From Symbiodinium kawagutii (taxonomy: Eukaryota > Sar > Dinophyceae > Suessiales > Symbiodiniaceae), in assembly GCA_009767595.1 (NCBI GenBank), contig VSDK01016746.1:1721-65720 (forward strand): a stretch of 64,000 nucleotides of DNA, given 5' to 3'. Positions 34,946 through 44,662 of this stretch are shown here, in pieces (position 1 is the stretch's first letter; each line of letters opens with the position of its first letter). The notes below the pieces were generated by a model, which was not told the origin of the DNA, searched no databases, and was given only the letters and a program-made list of their open reading frames with translations. A program made the position numbers and the translations under genes.

Positions 34946-35719
34946 ATGGCTCCCAAGACCAAAGTGGAATTCCAAGATGCCATTCGCCAGTTGGGCGAAG
35001 AGCCTCCTCAGAAGTGGGGAGTGATGGAGCTGAAGGTACGGCTCCTCGAGTTGGAAGAGGAGCATGGCATCACCCATGGAAGGAAGAAGGTGCTGACCGA
35101 GCTCCAAGAGTTGACCAGGACTCTCAACCAGATGTCACGCAAGAAGGCAGAGCTTCAGAAGTTCTGTGGCGAAGAGCTCATGATGGCAGTGAATCCCAAT
35201 GCGACCATCAGCGAGCTGCAACGCCAGGCCATGGACAAGATCTACCAGAAGACGAAGGCAGATGGAACAGACCCAGTGGGATTCGGGGAACATGCGGCGA
35301 TGTCGTATGCGGAGATCCTCGAGACCAAGAAGGAGTATGTGGACTGGGTCAAGAAGACAGCAGCAGAAGGTCAATGCTCAACCCGCCTGCGACGTCTTGC
35401 AGTGTGGGCCGAAGCACAGGACAAGACGAACCCAGGAAAAGGGAAGTCCAAGGGCAAGACCTCGGGCAAGAAAGGTGCGGTGGAACCTCGAGGAGAGTCA
35501 CCTTCCAAGAGGACGTCGAGCAGCTGCAGTGTGACGAGCAGCGATGTGCAAGCAATGATGGGAGTCATGCAGAACCTGATGAAGGAGATGACGGACTTGA
35601 AGGAAGAAGTCGAGGACATCCGAGGCCGCAAGAACAAGAAAGTCAAGGACGAAGAGGTTGTGATGGACGAGAGCCAGTCCTGGACGGCGGTGAGCGATGC
35701 AGGAACCCCTCAACCATGA
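34946..35719 (+). CDS. Second ORF of the copia-like element, SAP-like and Lys-rich
   Basis: 257 aa from ATG 34946, in the +1 frame relative to gag and pol. Residues 1-45 (MAPKTKVEFQDAIRQLGEEP and onward) resemble a short SAP-like helical DNA-binding module. About residues 113-150 contain FGEHAAMSYAEI and YVDWVKKT, similar to the FGKYKG...Y..W module seen in dinoflagellate retroelements. A basic tract (GKGKSKGKTSGKKG) and a probable coiled coil (MKEMTDLKEEVEDI) follow. The composition shows this, not the overlapping frame, is the true coding frame here. The stop TGA overlaps the pol ATG. Function unproven; nucleic-acid binding is likely. Confidence 0.75.
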   Translation: MAPKTKVEFQDAIRQLGEEPPQKWGVMELKVRLLELEEEHGITHGRKKVLTELQELTRTLNQMSRKKAELQKFCGEELMMAVNPNATISELQRQAMDKIYQKTKADGTDPVGFGEHAAMSYAEILETKKEYVDWVKKTAAEGQCSTRLRRLAVWAEAQDKTNPGKGKSKGKTSGKKGAVEPRGESPSKRTSSSCSVTSSDVQAMMGVMQNLMKEMTDLKEEVEDIRGRKNKKVKDEEVVMDESQSWTAVSDAGTPQP

Positions 35720-38700
35720 GAGAAAGGGTGGACATCAATTCAAAACAGTGTGGGAAAAAGGAAGATGTCCAGAAAGGGTGCGGAAACACTAGGACGATAG
35801 GAGACGACACTATGAGACATCTTACCCACATCTCTCAGGACATAGCAGCCAATGTTTTTCAGGATGTCACTAGGAAGTCTGAAGTGATGTTGATTGAAGT
35901 GGCATGCAGTCCTGAGAGCGTTTTGGCAGCACAAGTGCGACAAGCAACCGGGAAAAAGGAGTCTGCCGTGAGGTGTTCACACTGGAATGGGTGTGACATA
36001 GGAACAGGAGACGGGGTCAAACTGACCATGAAAATCATTCAGACTCACAAACCACAACATGTTCACATATCTCCGGAATGTGGGCCATATTCCCCGTTAC
36101 AAAATCTCAACCAAAAGACCGAAGCTCAGAGAGAAGAGTTGCAAAGAAAACGGAAGGAGGTGTTGAAACAGTATGTTGGTGCTAGCTGCATTTTTCAATT
36201 CTGTGTTCAACAGGGGATTCATGTGACATGGGAGTGGGCTGAGAAGTGTCAAGCGTGGCGGTTACCCCTCATTCAACGGTTGCAGGAAAAATACAAGCCT
36301 TATGTTGCGGTTACCCATGGCTGTCAGGTGAACCTTCGGAACCAAAAGGGTAGACTGATCAAGAAAGGTTGGAAATTGATGACGACCCACAAACGGTTGG
36401 CTGAAATGATGGATTTACCATGTCAGTGTCCGAAACACCAGGTTCATGCGACATGTGAAGGGGCGGAAACCAGGAAAACGGCTTACTACACCAAGGAGTA
36501 TGCTAAGAGATACTGGGAAGCCATTCGGTTTGAGATGAATCGTAACCAACTGGTTGACGAAATGAATGGTGACAGTGTCTTGGTTCCTCGTTTTGGTGAA
36601 GGGTTGAGCTGTATTTGCCATGACCTTCAACAACATGAAGCCCAGGTGACCTGTGGGAGCTGTCAGTGTGAAGCCATAGGAACACAGATCCAGCACGAGG
36701 GTTACATGAACACACAACAGGATACACGTACGAAGGAAGAACATGATACCCAAGAAGATCACAGGATAAAGAAACAGTTGTATCTCTTACATGCGGCTAC
36801 TGGACACACCAGCAAAAAGAACATGATACAATCACTTCAAAAGCGTGGGGTGTCGGAACGGGTGCTGCAGTTGGCTAGGGATTTCACTTGTCCGTTGTGT
36901 GATGAGAAGAAACGAGCTCCACCAAGACATGTGGCGAGTTTGGAACCCTTACCCCCCAAATGGGCGACCATATGTGCGGATGGGGGACACTGGACTCACC
37001 CAGGTAATCAACAAACCTATGGCTTTGCGGTGGTGATCGATGAGGGTTCTCGGTTTCGGACGGCTCGGATACTGAGTAGGGGAAAGAAACAGACCATGAA
37101 TGCTGCTCAGTTTCTCATCTATCTCCAGGAAGGTTGGCTGCAGTATTTTGGGAAACCAAACACCTTACGGTTGGACCCTGCTGGGGCTTTCAGATCCAAC
37201 GAAGTGGAAGTGTTTTGTGACAAACAAGCTATCTATTTGGATTTCGTACCGGCTGAGGCTCATTGGAAATTCGGGGTGTGTGAACAGGCTGTTCAAGGGT
37301 TGAAAGAGGTGATGAACAAACTGGCTGCTGAAGATCATGACATTGACCCCGAAGTGGCTCTTAGTACGGCTGTGCAGGTGTTTAACCAGAGGGAAATCCA
37401 TAGAGGGTATTCTCCGGTTCAACATGCTTTAGGAATTGCTCCTGATGCTATTGGGCGGTTTGTGCAGACCTTGGAAGACCGACACCGTGATGTACTGTTG
37501 GGTAACCCTCATCAGGATTTTCAAACCAGTGTTCAGCTGATGCGCGCGGCGGAGCAAGCACACTCAGAGTGGGTGGCTAAGGAACGCATCAATCGAGCAC
37601 TCAATTCTCGGGGGCAAACACACCGACGGTATTACCCAGGGGATTTGGTGTACTATTGGAGGAAACAACTTCCTAAAAGCATGGGCACCACGAAACTTCG
37701 GGGTTACTTAGGACCGGCTCGGGTGTTGGTGACTGAGAGTCATCGGGAACCGGATGGACAGTTGAGACCAGGGAGTTCCGTTTGGGTGATACGGGGGCGA
37801 CGGTTGTTGAAATGCACACCAGAACAGTTGCGACCTGCGTCACAGAGAGAGGAACTGTTGGAACACCTCAGTACGGATGTTGATCGACAAGCTCCGTGGA
37901 CGGTTCCTAGGATGGTTGAACAACTTGGCAAACAGGAGTATGAGGACATTAGTCAGGAACAACCCCCAAGTCAGGATGACCAACCGAATGTGTTGAGTGA
38001 TGATTGGGACATGGGAAACCCAGTGGATGATGTTGATGGGGGAAATGACCAGGATGGTGAAAGTAGACCTAGGAACCCCAGGACCAGGCACAGGTGGAAG
38101 AGACCGGTTGAGGATCCTGAAAACCCAGAAGGAATAGGACGTCGGCTTCGCACTACACCAGCGGTTCCCTCAGATGATGATGATCTTCAGGCTGAAGCTT
38201 GGTGGACCCATGTTGATCATGATGAATGGCATGAGGATGTTGACATGGATGAACGTTGGGAGGATCCCCAAATGGCTGTTGAAGTTGGAATTGACATGCC
38301 GGTTACCAATAGAGGCTGGAAACAATGTTTGAACAACATGGAAGGCTACTTTGTTGGAAACATGAAACGACGGGCTGTTGAAGTTAGTGAACGGAAGCTT
38401 TCGGAAGAAGACCGGGCCCGATTCAAGGAGGCTAAGATGGTGGAGGTGAAAAACTTCATAGCTGCCAGGGCTTTTGAAACGATACCAAAGGACCAAAGAC
38501 CACCCAAGGAGAAGGCGATAGGAATGCGTTGGGTGCTGACGTGGAAGTTGAAGGATGATGGAAGTACCAAGCCTAAAGCTAGAGCCATCTTATTGGGATA
38601 TCAGGATCCGGGTTATGAACATAGGGCTACGACCACCCCTGTGATGACTCGTCAAAGTCGACAGATCTTGTTGCAGATTGCGGCTATCAAGAAGTGGCAA

Positions 38701-40110
38701 ACCCAAAAGGGCGACGTTTCGGGGGCCTTCTTACAGGGGAGAGAGTATCCGGGAGAGTTGTTTTGCATACCCACACCGGAAATCTGTGAAGCGATGGGTG
38801 AGGACAAGGAAACCATCATGAGGGTGAAGAAAGGTTGCTACGGTTTGGTGGATGCCCCGCTGGAGTGGTACCGTAGTGTGTCGCAGTTCTTTCACCAGAT
38901 TGGTTTACAGAAATCATGGTCAGATCCGTGTGTGTGGATGTGGAAACCGGATGGAGTGTTAAGGGGGCTCATCAGCTGTCATGTGGATGATTTTCTGTTT
39001 ACGGGAAACCCCAATGATGTGCAGTGGTGTGAACTCTTAGGAAAAATCAAGAAGGAGTACGTTTGGGGAGAATGGGAACAGAAAAAGTTTGTCCAATGTG
39101 GAGTGTTGATCGAAGAGTTACCTGATAATAGCTATCGGCTTTCACAACCGGATTACATGGAGAAAACCAAGGAGATACCCATTAGCGCCAGCCGGCGCAA
39201 AGACACGAAGTCACCCACCACGGATTGGGAACGGACTCAGCTTCGGGGGTCTCTGGGGGCCCTAAGCTGGCATGCACAACAGGTGGCACCACATTTTTCA
39301 GCGGAAGTGGGGCTGCTCCTATCGGAGGTCAAAAGCAGCACGGTTGAAACGTTGATCAGAGCTAATAAACTTATTTTTGCGGCCAAACAACGAAAAGATC
39401 ATGTGTTGATGATTCACCATTTTCCGGAAGACCAACCAGTTGGTTTTTACATGTGGGCTGATGCGGCTGGACAAAACCGTAGAGATGGTAGTAGCACCCA
39501 AGGCTTGTTTCTCGGTATGGGACCCCTAGGATTGTTGGATGGAACCATGGAGAAAATCTCGGCTATCTCATGGCATGCTAACAAGATCGACCGGGTGGCA
39601 CGGAGTCCGGGGGCTGCGGAAGCCATATCAGTGGTGAATGGAGAGGACCTGCTGTACCATGCTCGGCACCAATGGGGTGAGTTGACCACGAAAGAGGGCA
39701 CCAATGTTTTTGATGTTGATGTTGCTGTTAATAGTGTTGAAGGAACTTTGATTAGCGATTCTCGTAATGTTTATGACAAGTTACAAATGGAAGAACTCAT
39801 GACTAAGGGTGCTGAAAGACGAACCAGTTTGGAGCTGATGTGTGTTAAACACTCTCAGAAACACAATGGGACACGACTTCGATGGGTTCACTCGGAAGCC
39901 CAATTGGGCAATGCCTTGACGAAGGCTCAAGGTAAGGAACTAGAACTTTACTATAGACTAGGATGCCAATGGAAGATCGTGAGCGACTCGAAGATGCGCT
40001 CTGCTCGAAGAAGGAGAAGTACTGGATTGACCGCCCTAGAAGACGAGGGTACACCAGACCTACACACACATGTGTACACCAAGACTGACTGCCCTGCTGA
40101 AGAGAGCTAA
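35716..40110 (+). CDS. Pol polyprotein: methyltransferase-like, integrase, RT, RNase H
   Basis: 1,464 aa if started at ATG 35716, which overlaps the previous stop as ATGA. Residues about 56-240 form a methyltransferase-like region (LIEVACSPESVLAA; HISPECGPYSPLQ with Cys122 and Ser126). Integrase: zinc finger His359, His364, Cys392, Cys395; catalytic Asp422, Asp487, Glu523 (spacing D-X35-E). An acidic linker follows. RT: Asp1000 in GDVSGAF and Asp1091-Asp1092 in CHVDDFLF. RNase H: Asp1249, Glu1302, Asp1348, with Asn1399 where copia proteins usually have Asp (LGNALTK). It ends 24 bp before the 3' LTR. All other catalytic motifs look intact. Confidence 0.92.
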   Translation: MRERVDINSKQCGKKEDVQKGCGNTRTIGDDTMRHLTHISQDIAANVFQDVTRKSEVMLIEVACSPESVLAAQVRQATGKKESAVRCSHWNGCDIGTGDGVKLTMKIIQTHKPQHVHISPECGPYSPLQNLNQKTEAQREELQRKRKEVLKQYVGASCIFQFCVQQGIHVTWEWAEKCQAWRLPLIQRLQEKYKPYVAVTHGCQVNLRNQKGRLIKKGWKLMTTHKRLAEMMDLPCQCPKHQVHATCEGAETRKTAYYTKEYAKRYWEAIRFEMNRNQLVDEMNGDSVLVPRFGEGLSCICHDLQQHEAQVTCGSCQCEAIGTQIQHEGYMNTQQDTRTKEEHDTQEDHRIKKQLYLLHAATGHTSKKNMIQSLQKRGVSERVLQLARDFTCPLCDEKKRAPPRHVASLEPLPPKWATICADGGHWTHPGNQQTYGFAVVIDEGSRFRTARILSRGKKQTMNAAQFLIYLQEGWLQYFGKPNTLRLDPAGAFRSNEVEVFCDKQAIYLDFVPAEAHWKFGVCEQAVQGLKEVMNKLAAEDHDIDPEVALSTAVQVFNQREIHRGYSPVQHALGIAPDAIGRFVQTLEDRHRDVLLGNPHQDFQTSVQLMRAAEQAHSEWVAKERINRALNSRGQTHRRYYPGDLVYYWRKQLPKSMGTTKLRGYLGPARVLVTESHREPDGQLRPGSSVWVIRGRRLLKCTPEQLRPASQREELLEHLSTDVDRQAPWTVPRMVEQLGKQEYEDISQEQPPSQDDQPNVLSDDWDMGNPVDDVDGGNDQDGESRPRNPRTRHRWKRPVEDPENPEGIGRRLRTTPAVPSDDDDLQAEAWWTHVDHDEWHEDVDMDERWEDPQMAVEVGIDMPVTNRGWKQCLNNMEGYFVGNMKRRAVEVSERKLSEEDRARFKEAKMVEVKNFIAARAFETIPKDQRPPKEKAIGMRWVLTWKLKDDGSTKPKARAILLGYQDPGYEHRATTTPVMTRQSRQILLQIAAIKKWQTQKGDVSGAFLQGREYPGELFCIPTPEICEAMGEDKETIMRVKKGCYGLVDAPLEWYRSVSQFFHQIGLQKSWSDPCVWMWKPDGVLRGLISCHVDDFLFTGNPNDVQWCELLGKIKKEYVWGEWEQKKFVQCGVLIEELPDNSYRLSQPDYMEKTKEIPISASRRKDTKSPTTDWERTQLRGSLGALSWHAQQVAPHFSAEVGLLLSEVKSSTVETLIRANKLIFAAKQRKDHVLMIHHFPEDQPVGFYMWADAAGQNRRDGSSTQGLFLGMGPLGLLDGTMEKISAISWHANKIDRVARSPGAAEAISVVNGEDLLYHARHQWGELTTKEGTNVFDVDVAVNSVEGTLISDSRNVYDKLQMEELMTKGAERRTSLELMCVKHSQKHNGTRLRWVHSEAQLGNALTKAQGKELELYYRLGCQWKIVSDSKMRSARRRRSTGLTALEDEGTPDLHTHVYTKTDCPAEES

Positions 40111-40134
40111 AGTTGCCTCGGGAAGTGGGACCAG
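40111..40134 (+). other. Polypurine tract region before the 3' LTR
   Basis: The purine-rich GGGAAGTGGGACCAG directly abuts the 3' LTR and is the expected plus-strand primer site. It is interrupted by two C residues. Confidence 0.6.
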
Positions 40135-40324
40135 TGCAAGTAATATACTTGTGCAGACTCACAGTTACACGCTCGTTCGCAGTCAAGTGTGGTTCAGGAA
40201 AAACAGGGGCTTGGGTTAGTGTGTCGTGCGGTGCCGGACACATAGGTATAGCCATAGTTTGCGGAACCTGCCATCTTCGACTTGAAACGGTTGACCCATT
40301 CAAGATCTCGGTCAGGGACTTGCA
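40135..40324 (+). repeat. 3' LTR, 190 bp
   Basis: Same length and sequence as 32574-32763 on reading. Begins TGCAAG, ends CTTGCA. Confidence 0.95.
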
Positions 40325-40329
40325 AGCAT
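40325..40329. repeat. Target-site duplication, right copy (AGCAT)
   Basis: Matches the left copy at 32569-32573. Confidence 0.92.
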
Positions 40330-40478
40330 TATAACCATCATAACCATTATAACCATCATAACCTTGACAACCAATATTGCAATAGTAACCATTATAAGCA
40401 AGCCACAGCCATTGCCACCATTCATCGTTTCCGTATCGCTGGGTGTTACGTCGCCATCGTCACTGAGGCAACTCACAG

Positions 40479-40568
40479 AGCTGACTCCCACGCTGGAAGA
40501 CGAGGTCCTCGCAATGCTCGAGGAGCTGCTTGGAGCTCGCTATGGTGGATGGCTACTAAGCATCCGAG
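40479..40568 (+). CDS. Exon-like island, 90 bp
   Basis: It follows ACTCACAG and ends CCGAG|gtcaga. The reading is LTPTLEDEVLAMLEELLGAR then YGGWLLSIR, an acidic helical segment. It lies 150 bp beyond the retrotransposon, so the element probably sits in an intron of this gene. Family unknown. Confidence 0.5.
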
Positions 40569-40936
40569 GTCAGAATGTGTTTATCAAGCATGGCAGATTT
40601 AGTATGGTTGATTTGCCATAGATTGTTTATAAACAATACCAACATCACTGATTTAGTAGATGGATTCATGATGTTAGTATTGTTTATCCAATGGTTGATC
40701 TAAAATAAATTGTTTACCATGGTAATCCACGATGGATTAGTGATGTCTGATTTTGGGAGATTCTGATCACCATAGTTGTATGGGCTCCTATGAAGTCACT
40801 GGCATTGTTACCACGATGAGTCATGAGCCCGGCAGTGGCTTCATTGACTGAACCATGTTATTCGCCTCCCATGATTTATGATTACTGACATGTCAGACCA
40901 TTGAATATTGGTCAACTCATACGGAGTATCAAGATG

Positions 40937-41336
40937 TATCAATGTAATAGTAACCCCATGATTCATAATCAATTTAATGTAGTTGACCATCATCATACCA
41001 GTATGTTTGTTTTAAATAGTTAATATATGTTTATCAATTTTGAATACTATGGTCAATGACATGATTCTACTATACTCTAACTACTAAATATCACCATTAT
41101 CATAATTATCAATGTAAATAGTAATCCAATGAGTCATAATCAATTAATGTAGTTGACCATTATCTATGTTTTTTTGATAATTAATATATGTTTATCAATT
41201 TTGATTACTGTGGTCAATGATATGATTACATTATACTTTTACTATTAAATATCACCATTATCATAATCATCAATGGAAATAGTAACCCAATGATTCATAT
41301 TCAATCAATGTAGTTGAGCATCATCTATGTTACTAT
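40937..41336. repeat. Degenerate tandem repeat, about 165 bp, 2.4 copies
   Basis: ATCAATGTAAtAGTAAcCC, TAATGTAGTTGACCAT and TTAATATATGTTTATCAATT recur in the same order starting near 40938, 41108 and 41269. AT-rich. Confidence 0.75.
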
Positions 41337-41398
41337 TCTCATTTCAATACTTGACACGATTCTCAATGTTAATAGTAAGCCAATCACAACGATGTCGT

Positions 41399-41593
41399 GT
41401 GCTCACCATCTTCGTGTCGAAACTGCTGCCACTGAGCTGGCAGGAGCTGATCATCTTTCCCCTGAAGCACGAGTACCACAACTGCAAACGGAACGTTCAC
41501 AACCAGCAGGGCTCCCTGGGGAGCTGCGCAGCGGCTGGGCTGGCGAGCCCTTACAGCGCGTCCCGTCGTTGGAGAACCATGGAGAACCGTTAA
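41399..41593 (+). CDS. Coding-like island
   Basis: The frame reads VLTIFVSKLLPLSWQELIIF then PLKHEYHNCKRNVHNQQGS and stays open to TAA 41591. The hydrophobic start and basic/Cys part look like a membrane protein exon. Splice borders are not clear, and a second + frame is also open. Confidence 0.4.
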   Translation: MLTIFVSKLLPLSWQELIIFPLKHEYHNCKRNVHNQQGSLGSCAAAGLASPYSASRRWRTMENR

Positions 41594-41686
41594 CGATTCT
41601 CCGGTTGCGAGTGAGATATCCATGTTCTGGTAGATGAATGTTTTTCCCCACCTGTCAGGTGAGGGTTGTTAGATTTTATCACAGTT

Positions 41687-41742
41687 GTCTCCTTCTCCTC
41701 CTTCTCCTCCTCCTTCTCCTCCTTCGCCTCCTTCTCCGCCAG
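41687..41742. repeat. CTCCTT-rich pyrimidine tract
   Basis: Strand-asymmetric CCTTCTCCT repeat leading into the 40-bp repeat. Confidence 0.85.
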
Positions 41743-41902
41743 ACCTCAACCACGAGCATCCACGCCTAGTGGTCGCTGCCGGACCTCAACCACGAGCATC
41801 CGCGGCCAGTGGTCGCTGCCTGACCCCAACCACGACCATCCGCGGCAAGTGGTCGCTGCCGGACCTCAACCACGACCATCCGCGCTCAGTGGTCGCTGCC
41901 GG
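41743..41902. repeat. Tandem repeat, 40 bp x 4
   Basis: Units begin ACCTCAACCACGA and end GTGGTCGCTGCC at 41743, 41783, 41823 and 41863, with a truncated fifth at 41903. GC-rich, unlike its surroundings. Confidence 0.93.
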
Positions 41903-41924
41903 ACCTCGACCGCAAGGAAAGAAC

Positions 41925-43110
41925 GTCAAAAAGAATGTCAGAAGAAATGTCAGAAAGAATGTCAGAAAGAATGTCAGTAGAAATGCCAGAAATATTGCCA
42001 GAAAGAATGTCAAAAGAGATGCCAAAAAGAACGTCAGAAGATATGTCAGAAAGAATGTCAAAAGAAATGCCAGGATAGAATGTCAGAAGAAATGTCAGAA
42101 GACATGTCAGAAAGAATGTCAAAGATATGTCAGAGAGAATGTCAGAGAGAATGTCAGAAGATATGCCAGAAAGAATGTCAGAAGAGAATGCCAGAAGAGA
42201 TGTCAGAAAGAATGTCAGAAGATATGTCAGACAGAATGTCAGAAGATATGTCAGAAGACATGTCAGAAAGAATGTCAGAAGATATGTCAGCAAGAATGTC
42301 AAAGATATGTCAGAGAGAATGTCAGAGAGAATGTCAGAAGATATGTCAGAAAGAATGTCAGAAGATATGTCAGAAGAGGTGTCAGAAAGAATGTCAAAAG
42401 ATGTGCCAGAAAGAATGTCTGAGACAATGCCAGAAGATATGTCAGAAGACATGTTAGAAAGCATGTCAGAAGAGATGTCAGAAAGAATGTCAAAAGATAT
42501 GCCAGAAAGAATGTCAGAAAGAATGTCAGAAGATATGTCAGAGAGAATGCCAAAAGAGATGCCAGAAAGAATGTCAGAAGATATGCCAGAAAGGATGTCA
42601 GAAAGAATGTCAGGAGATATGCCCGGAAGAATGTCAGAGAGATTGTCAGAAGATCTGTCAGAAGACATGTCAGAAAGAATGTCAGAAGATATGTCAGAAG
42701 AGAATGTCAGAGAGAATGTCAGAAGATATGTCAGAAAGAATGTCAGAAGAGATGCCAGAAAGAATGTCAGAAGATATGCCAGAAAGGATGTCAGAGAGAA
42801 TGCCAAAAGAAATGTCAGGATAGAATGTCAGAAGAAATGGCACAAGATATGTCAGAAAGAATGCCAGAAGATATGTCAGAAAGAATGTCAAGAGATATGC
42901 CAGAAAGAATGTCCGACTAGAAAGTTGTCAGAAAAAACGTCAGAAGATGTGCCAGAAAGGATGTCAGAAAGAATGCCAAAAGGTATGGCAGAGAGAATGT
43001 CAGAAGATATGCCAGAAAGAATGTCAGAAGATATGTCGGAGATAATGTCAGAAGGAATGTCATTCTACATGTCGGACAGACTGTCAGACAAAAGTGGAGC
43101 CAACAAGCGG
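41925..43110. repeat. Minisatellite of 12-bp units (ATGTCAGAAnnA)
   Basis: About 1.2 kb built from ATGTCAGAAAGA and ATGTCAGAAGAT variants. All three + frames and one - frame are largely open because the period is a multiple of three, giving MSERMSED, ECQKICQK and NVRRYVRK readings. I regard these as artefacts; a true Met-Ser-Glu repeat protein cannot be excluded. Confidence 0.92.
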
Positions 43111-43190
43111 TGTTGAAATGACATGGTGGGGATTACCGAAGTAAAGTAATTTTTCTTTGAGGGTTATATTAATGAGTGTGGGCGTTTCAG

Positions 43191-43297
43191 AAATTCGGCT
43201 GGGTCAGCAGGAGGACTTTCTGGGCTCCGGGGTGGTGATTGATTGGTTGGATTGCAAAAGACCTGCTGCAGATATGGTCGAGATTCCTCGAAAGTAA
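43191..43297 (+). CDS. Possible terminal exon
   Basis: It follows GCGTTTCAG. It reads IRLGQQEDFLGSGVVIDWLD then CKRPAADMVEIPRK and stops at TAA 43295. An alternative small exon could end at GGG|gtggtg. Product unknown. Confidence 0.38.
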
Positions 43298-43536
43298 TTA
43301 TGGGAGTGAAATGTGCGAAATTATCTCACAATTGTTCATTAACAAATTGTTGATATCAGGTAGATCCTTTTGACAGATCCTCAATATTTTTGATATCATG
43401 CCCTTATGACAGATTGAATAGGAATAGATTCAATATTCAGCCCTTATTCAGCTTAGTTCCTTCATATTTCTGATATTTCAAATAGGTCAATATCAGCCTG
43501 CGAAAAGATCTGTCGTAGTCTTCGGCTCTCCTGCAG

Positions 43537-43613
43537 TTGGCTCTGGGCCGAGCTGAGTGTACGAATCCAAGCGTTCCCGCGATGTTGACATGGAGAAGTC
43601 GTGACGACAAGCG
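43537..43613 (+). CDS. Exon-like island
   Basis: It follows CTCCTGCAG and ends AAGCG|gttagc. It reads LALGRAECTNPSVPAMLTWR then SRDDK. A - frame is also open here. Confidence 0.35.
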
Positions 43614-43739
43614 GTTAGCAGGAAGGTATAGCCATGTATAGCCAACAGTAGTGGTGGATGGTGGATAATAGTTGATAACAATGTAACACTGGTGGATAAT
43701 AGTGGTTGATAATATTTGTTCAACCATACTAGTTGATTA

Positions 43740-44030
43740 TATTGGTTGATCATACTTGTGCACATTGTTTTGTATGAGTATATACTTTATTTGGTGTGTT
43801 ATTGAGTTGTGCATGCATTACGTTATGTATCTCCAATTTAGCCTGTTTATATCTATATGTTCGATTATATATGTATATAGTTGGAATCAGTATATATAGA
43901 CATACACATTATATAATAAGACTCTATTTGTGATTTACACACGCATATGTAGATATATATATATATAATTAAATATATAATGTATATATTGTGTACGCAA
44001 TATCGAACTTAGACTCACACACACACACAT
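43740..44030. other. AT-rich spacer with TATA and CA tracts
   Basis: Runs of TATATA (about 43952-43986) and a short CACACA tract near 44017. No gene. Confidence 0.55.
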
Positions 44031-44573
44031 GTCACATTCTGATCGCATGAAAGCCTGGCTTAATGGTTCATCCACCACAGCGAGGCGAGTGGAATCATAC
44101 GTCCGTGCGGGAGCCGAAGTTTTGGATGGGCTTTGTAACAGCTATGTACTGGAAATAACGGCAAACCATGGTCACCATTGTAAGACGGTAATATTTGTCA
44201 AAAAGATTCCGTCAATCAATAACAATGGTTAATGAATAGCATTGGTTATGAATAAATGAATGGTTGTGAACAACAAAGGTTATGGATAATTGAACAGTCA
44301 TGAACAACAGTGCTTCTAAGCAACATCAATCACAATTGTCAGCAATGTTTTTGAGACAGTAAGGGTTATAAATTTGTTAAGGTCAGTGTTAGTTAAAGAA
44401 TATCATTGTCACGGAAACTGTTATCCCTCAAATTATCTTATGCATATTCTTAGAACTGTTATGTTATGATAATTGTCCTGGAAACTGTTATGCATATATG
44501 GTTGTTTTCTTAGAACCCCAAGCTGCTCCTATGTTGTTCTCAACAGAAACTCGTTGCTGGGTGTCCCTTGCAG

Positions 44574-44662
44574 CTGCAAGGAGAGCCCAGACCTCTTTTC
44601 GAAGCATGGGGGGCATCACATGTTCATCTCGTCCAGCAGCCTTCGTGGGGCTCATCCAGATT
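44574..44662 (+). CDS. Exon-like island
   Basis: It follows GTCCCTTGCAG. It reads CKESPDLFSKHGGHHMFISS then SSLRGAHPD before donor GTTTTA (or GTGGGG at 44645). A second + frame is open. Product unknown. Confidence 0.36.

Larger units (their letters stand above)
32574..40324 (+). mobile_element. Complete Ty1/copia-like LTR retrotransposon, 7,751 bp
   Basis: Two 190-bp direct repeats that look identical by eye bound three coding blocks. The first is gag with zinc knuckle and protease. The second is an ORF in another frame with a Lys-rich tail. The third is a long pol ordered methyltransferase-like region, integrase, reverse transcriptase, RNase H. Integrase before RT places it in Ty1/copia. 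Perfect LTR identity, intact catalytic motifs and a perfect 5-bp target duplication indicate a recent and possibly active insertion. Confidence 0.95.

Noticed and set aside
34837..35715. Upstream extension of the pol frame as true Pol N-terminus
   Set aside because: Its Arg/Gly/Gln/Ser-rich composition looks like the shadow of ORF2 in the overlapping frame. Kept only as a possible readthrough linker.
41685..43116. Long Met-Ser-Glu, Glu-Cys-Gln-Lys and Leu-Thr-Phe repeat ORFs
   Set aside because: All frames are open at once over a 12-bp repeat, as expected for a minisatellite.
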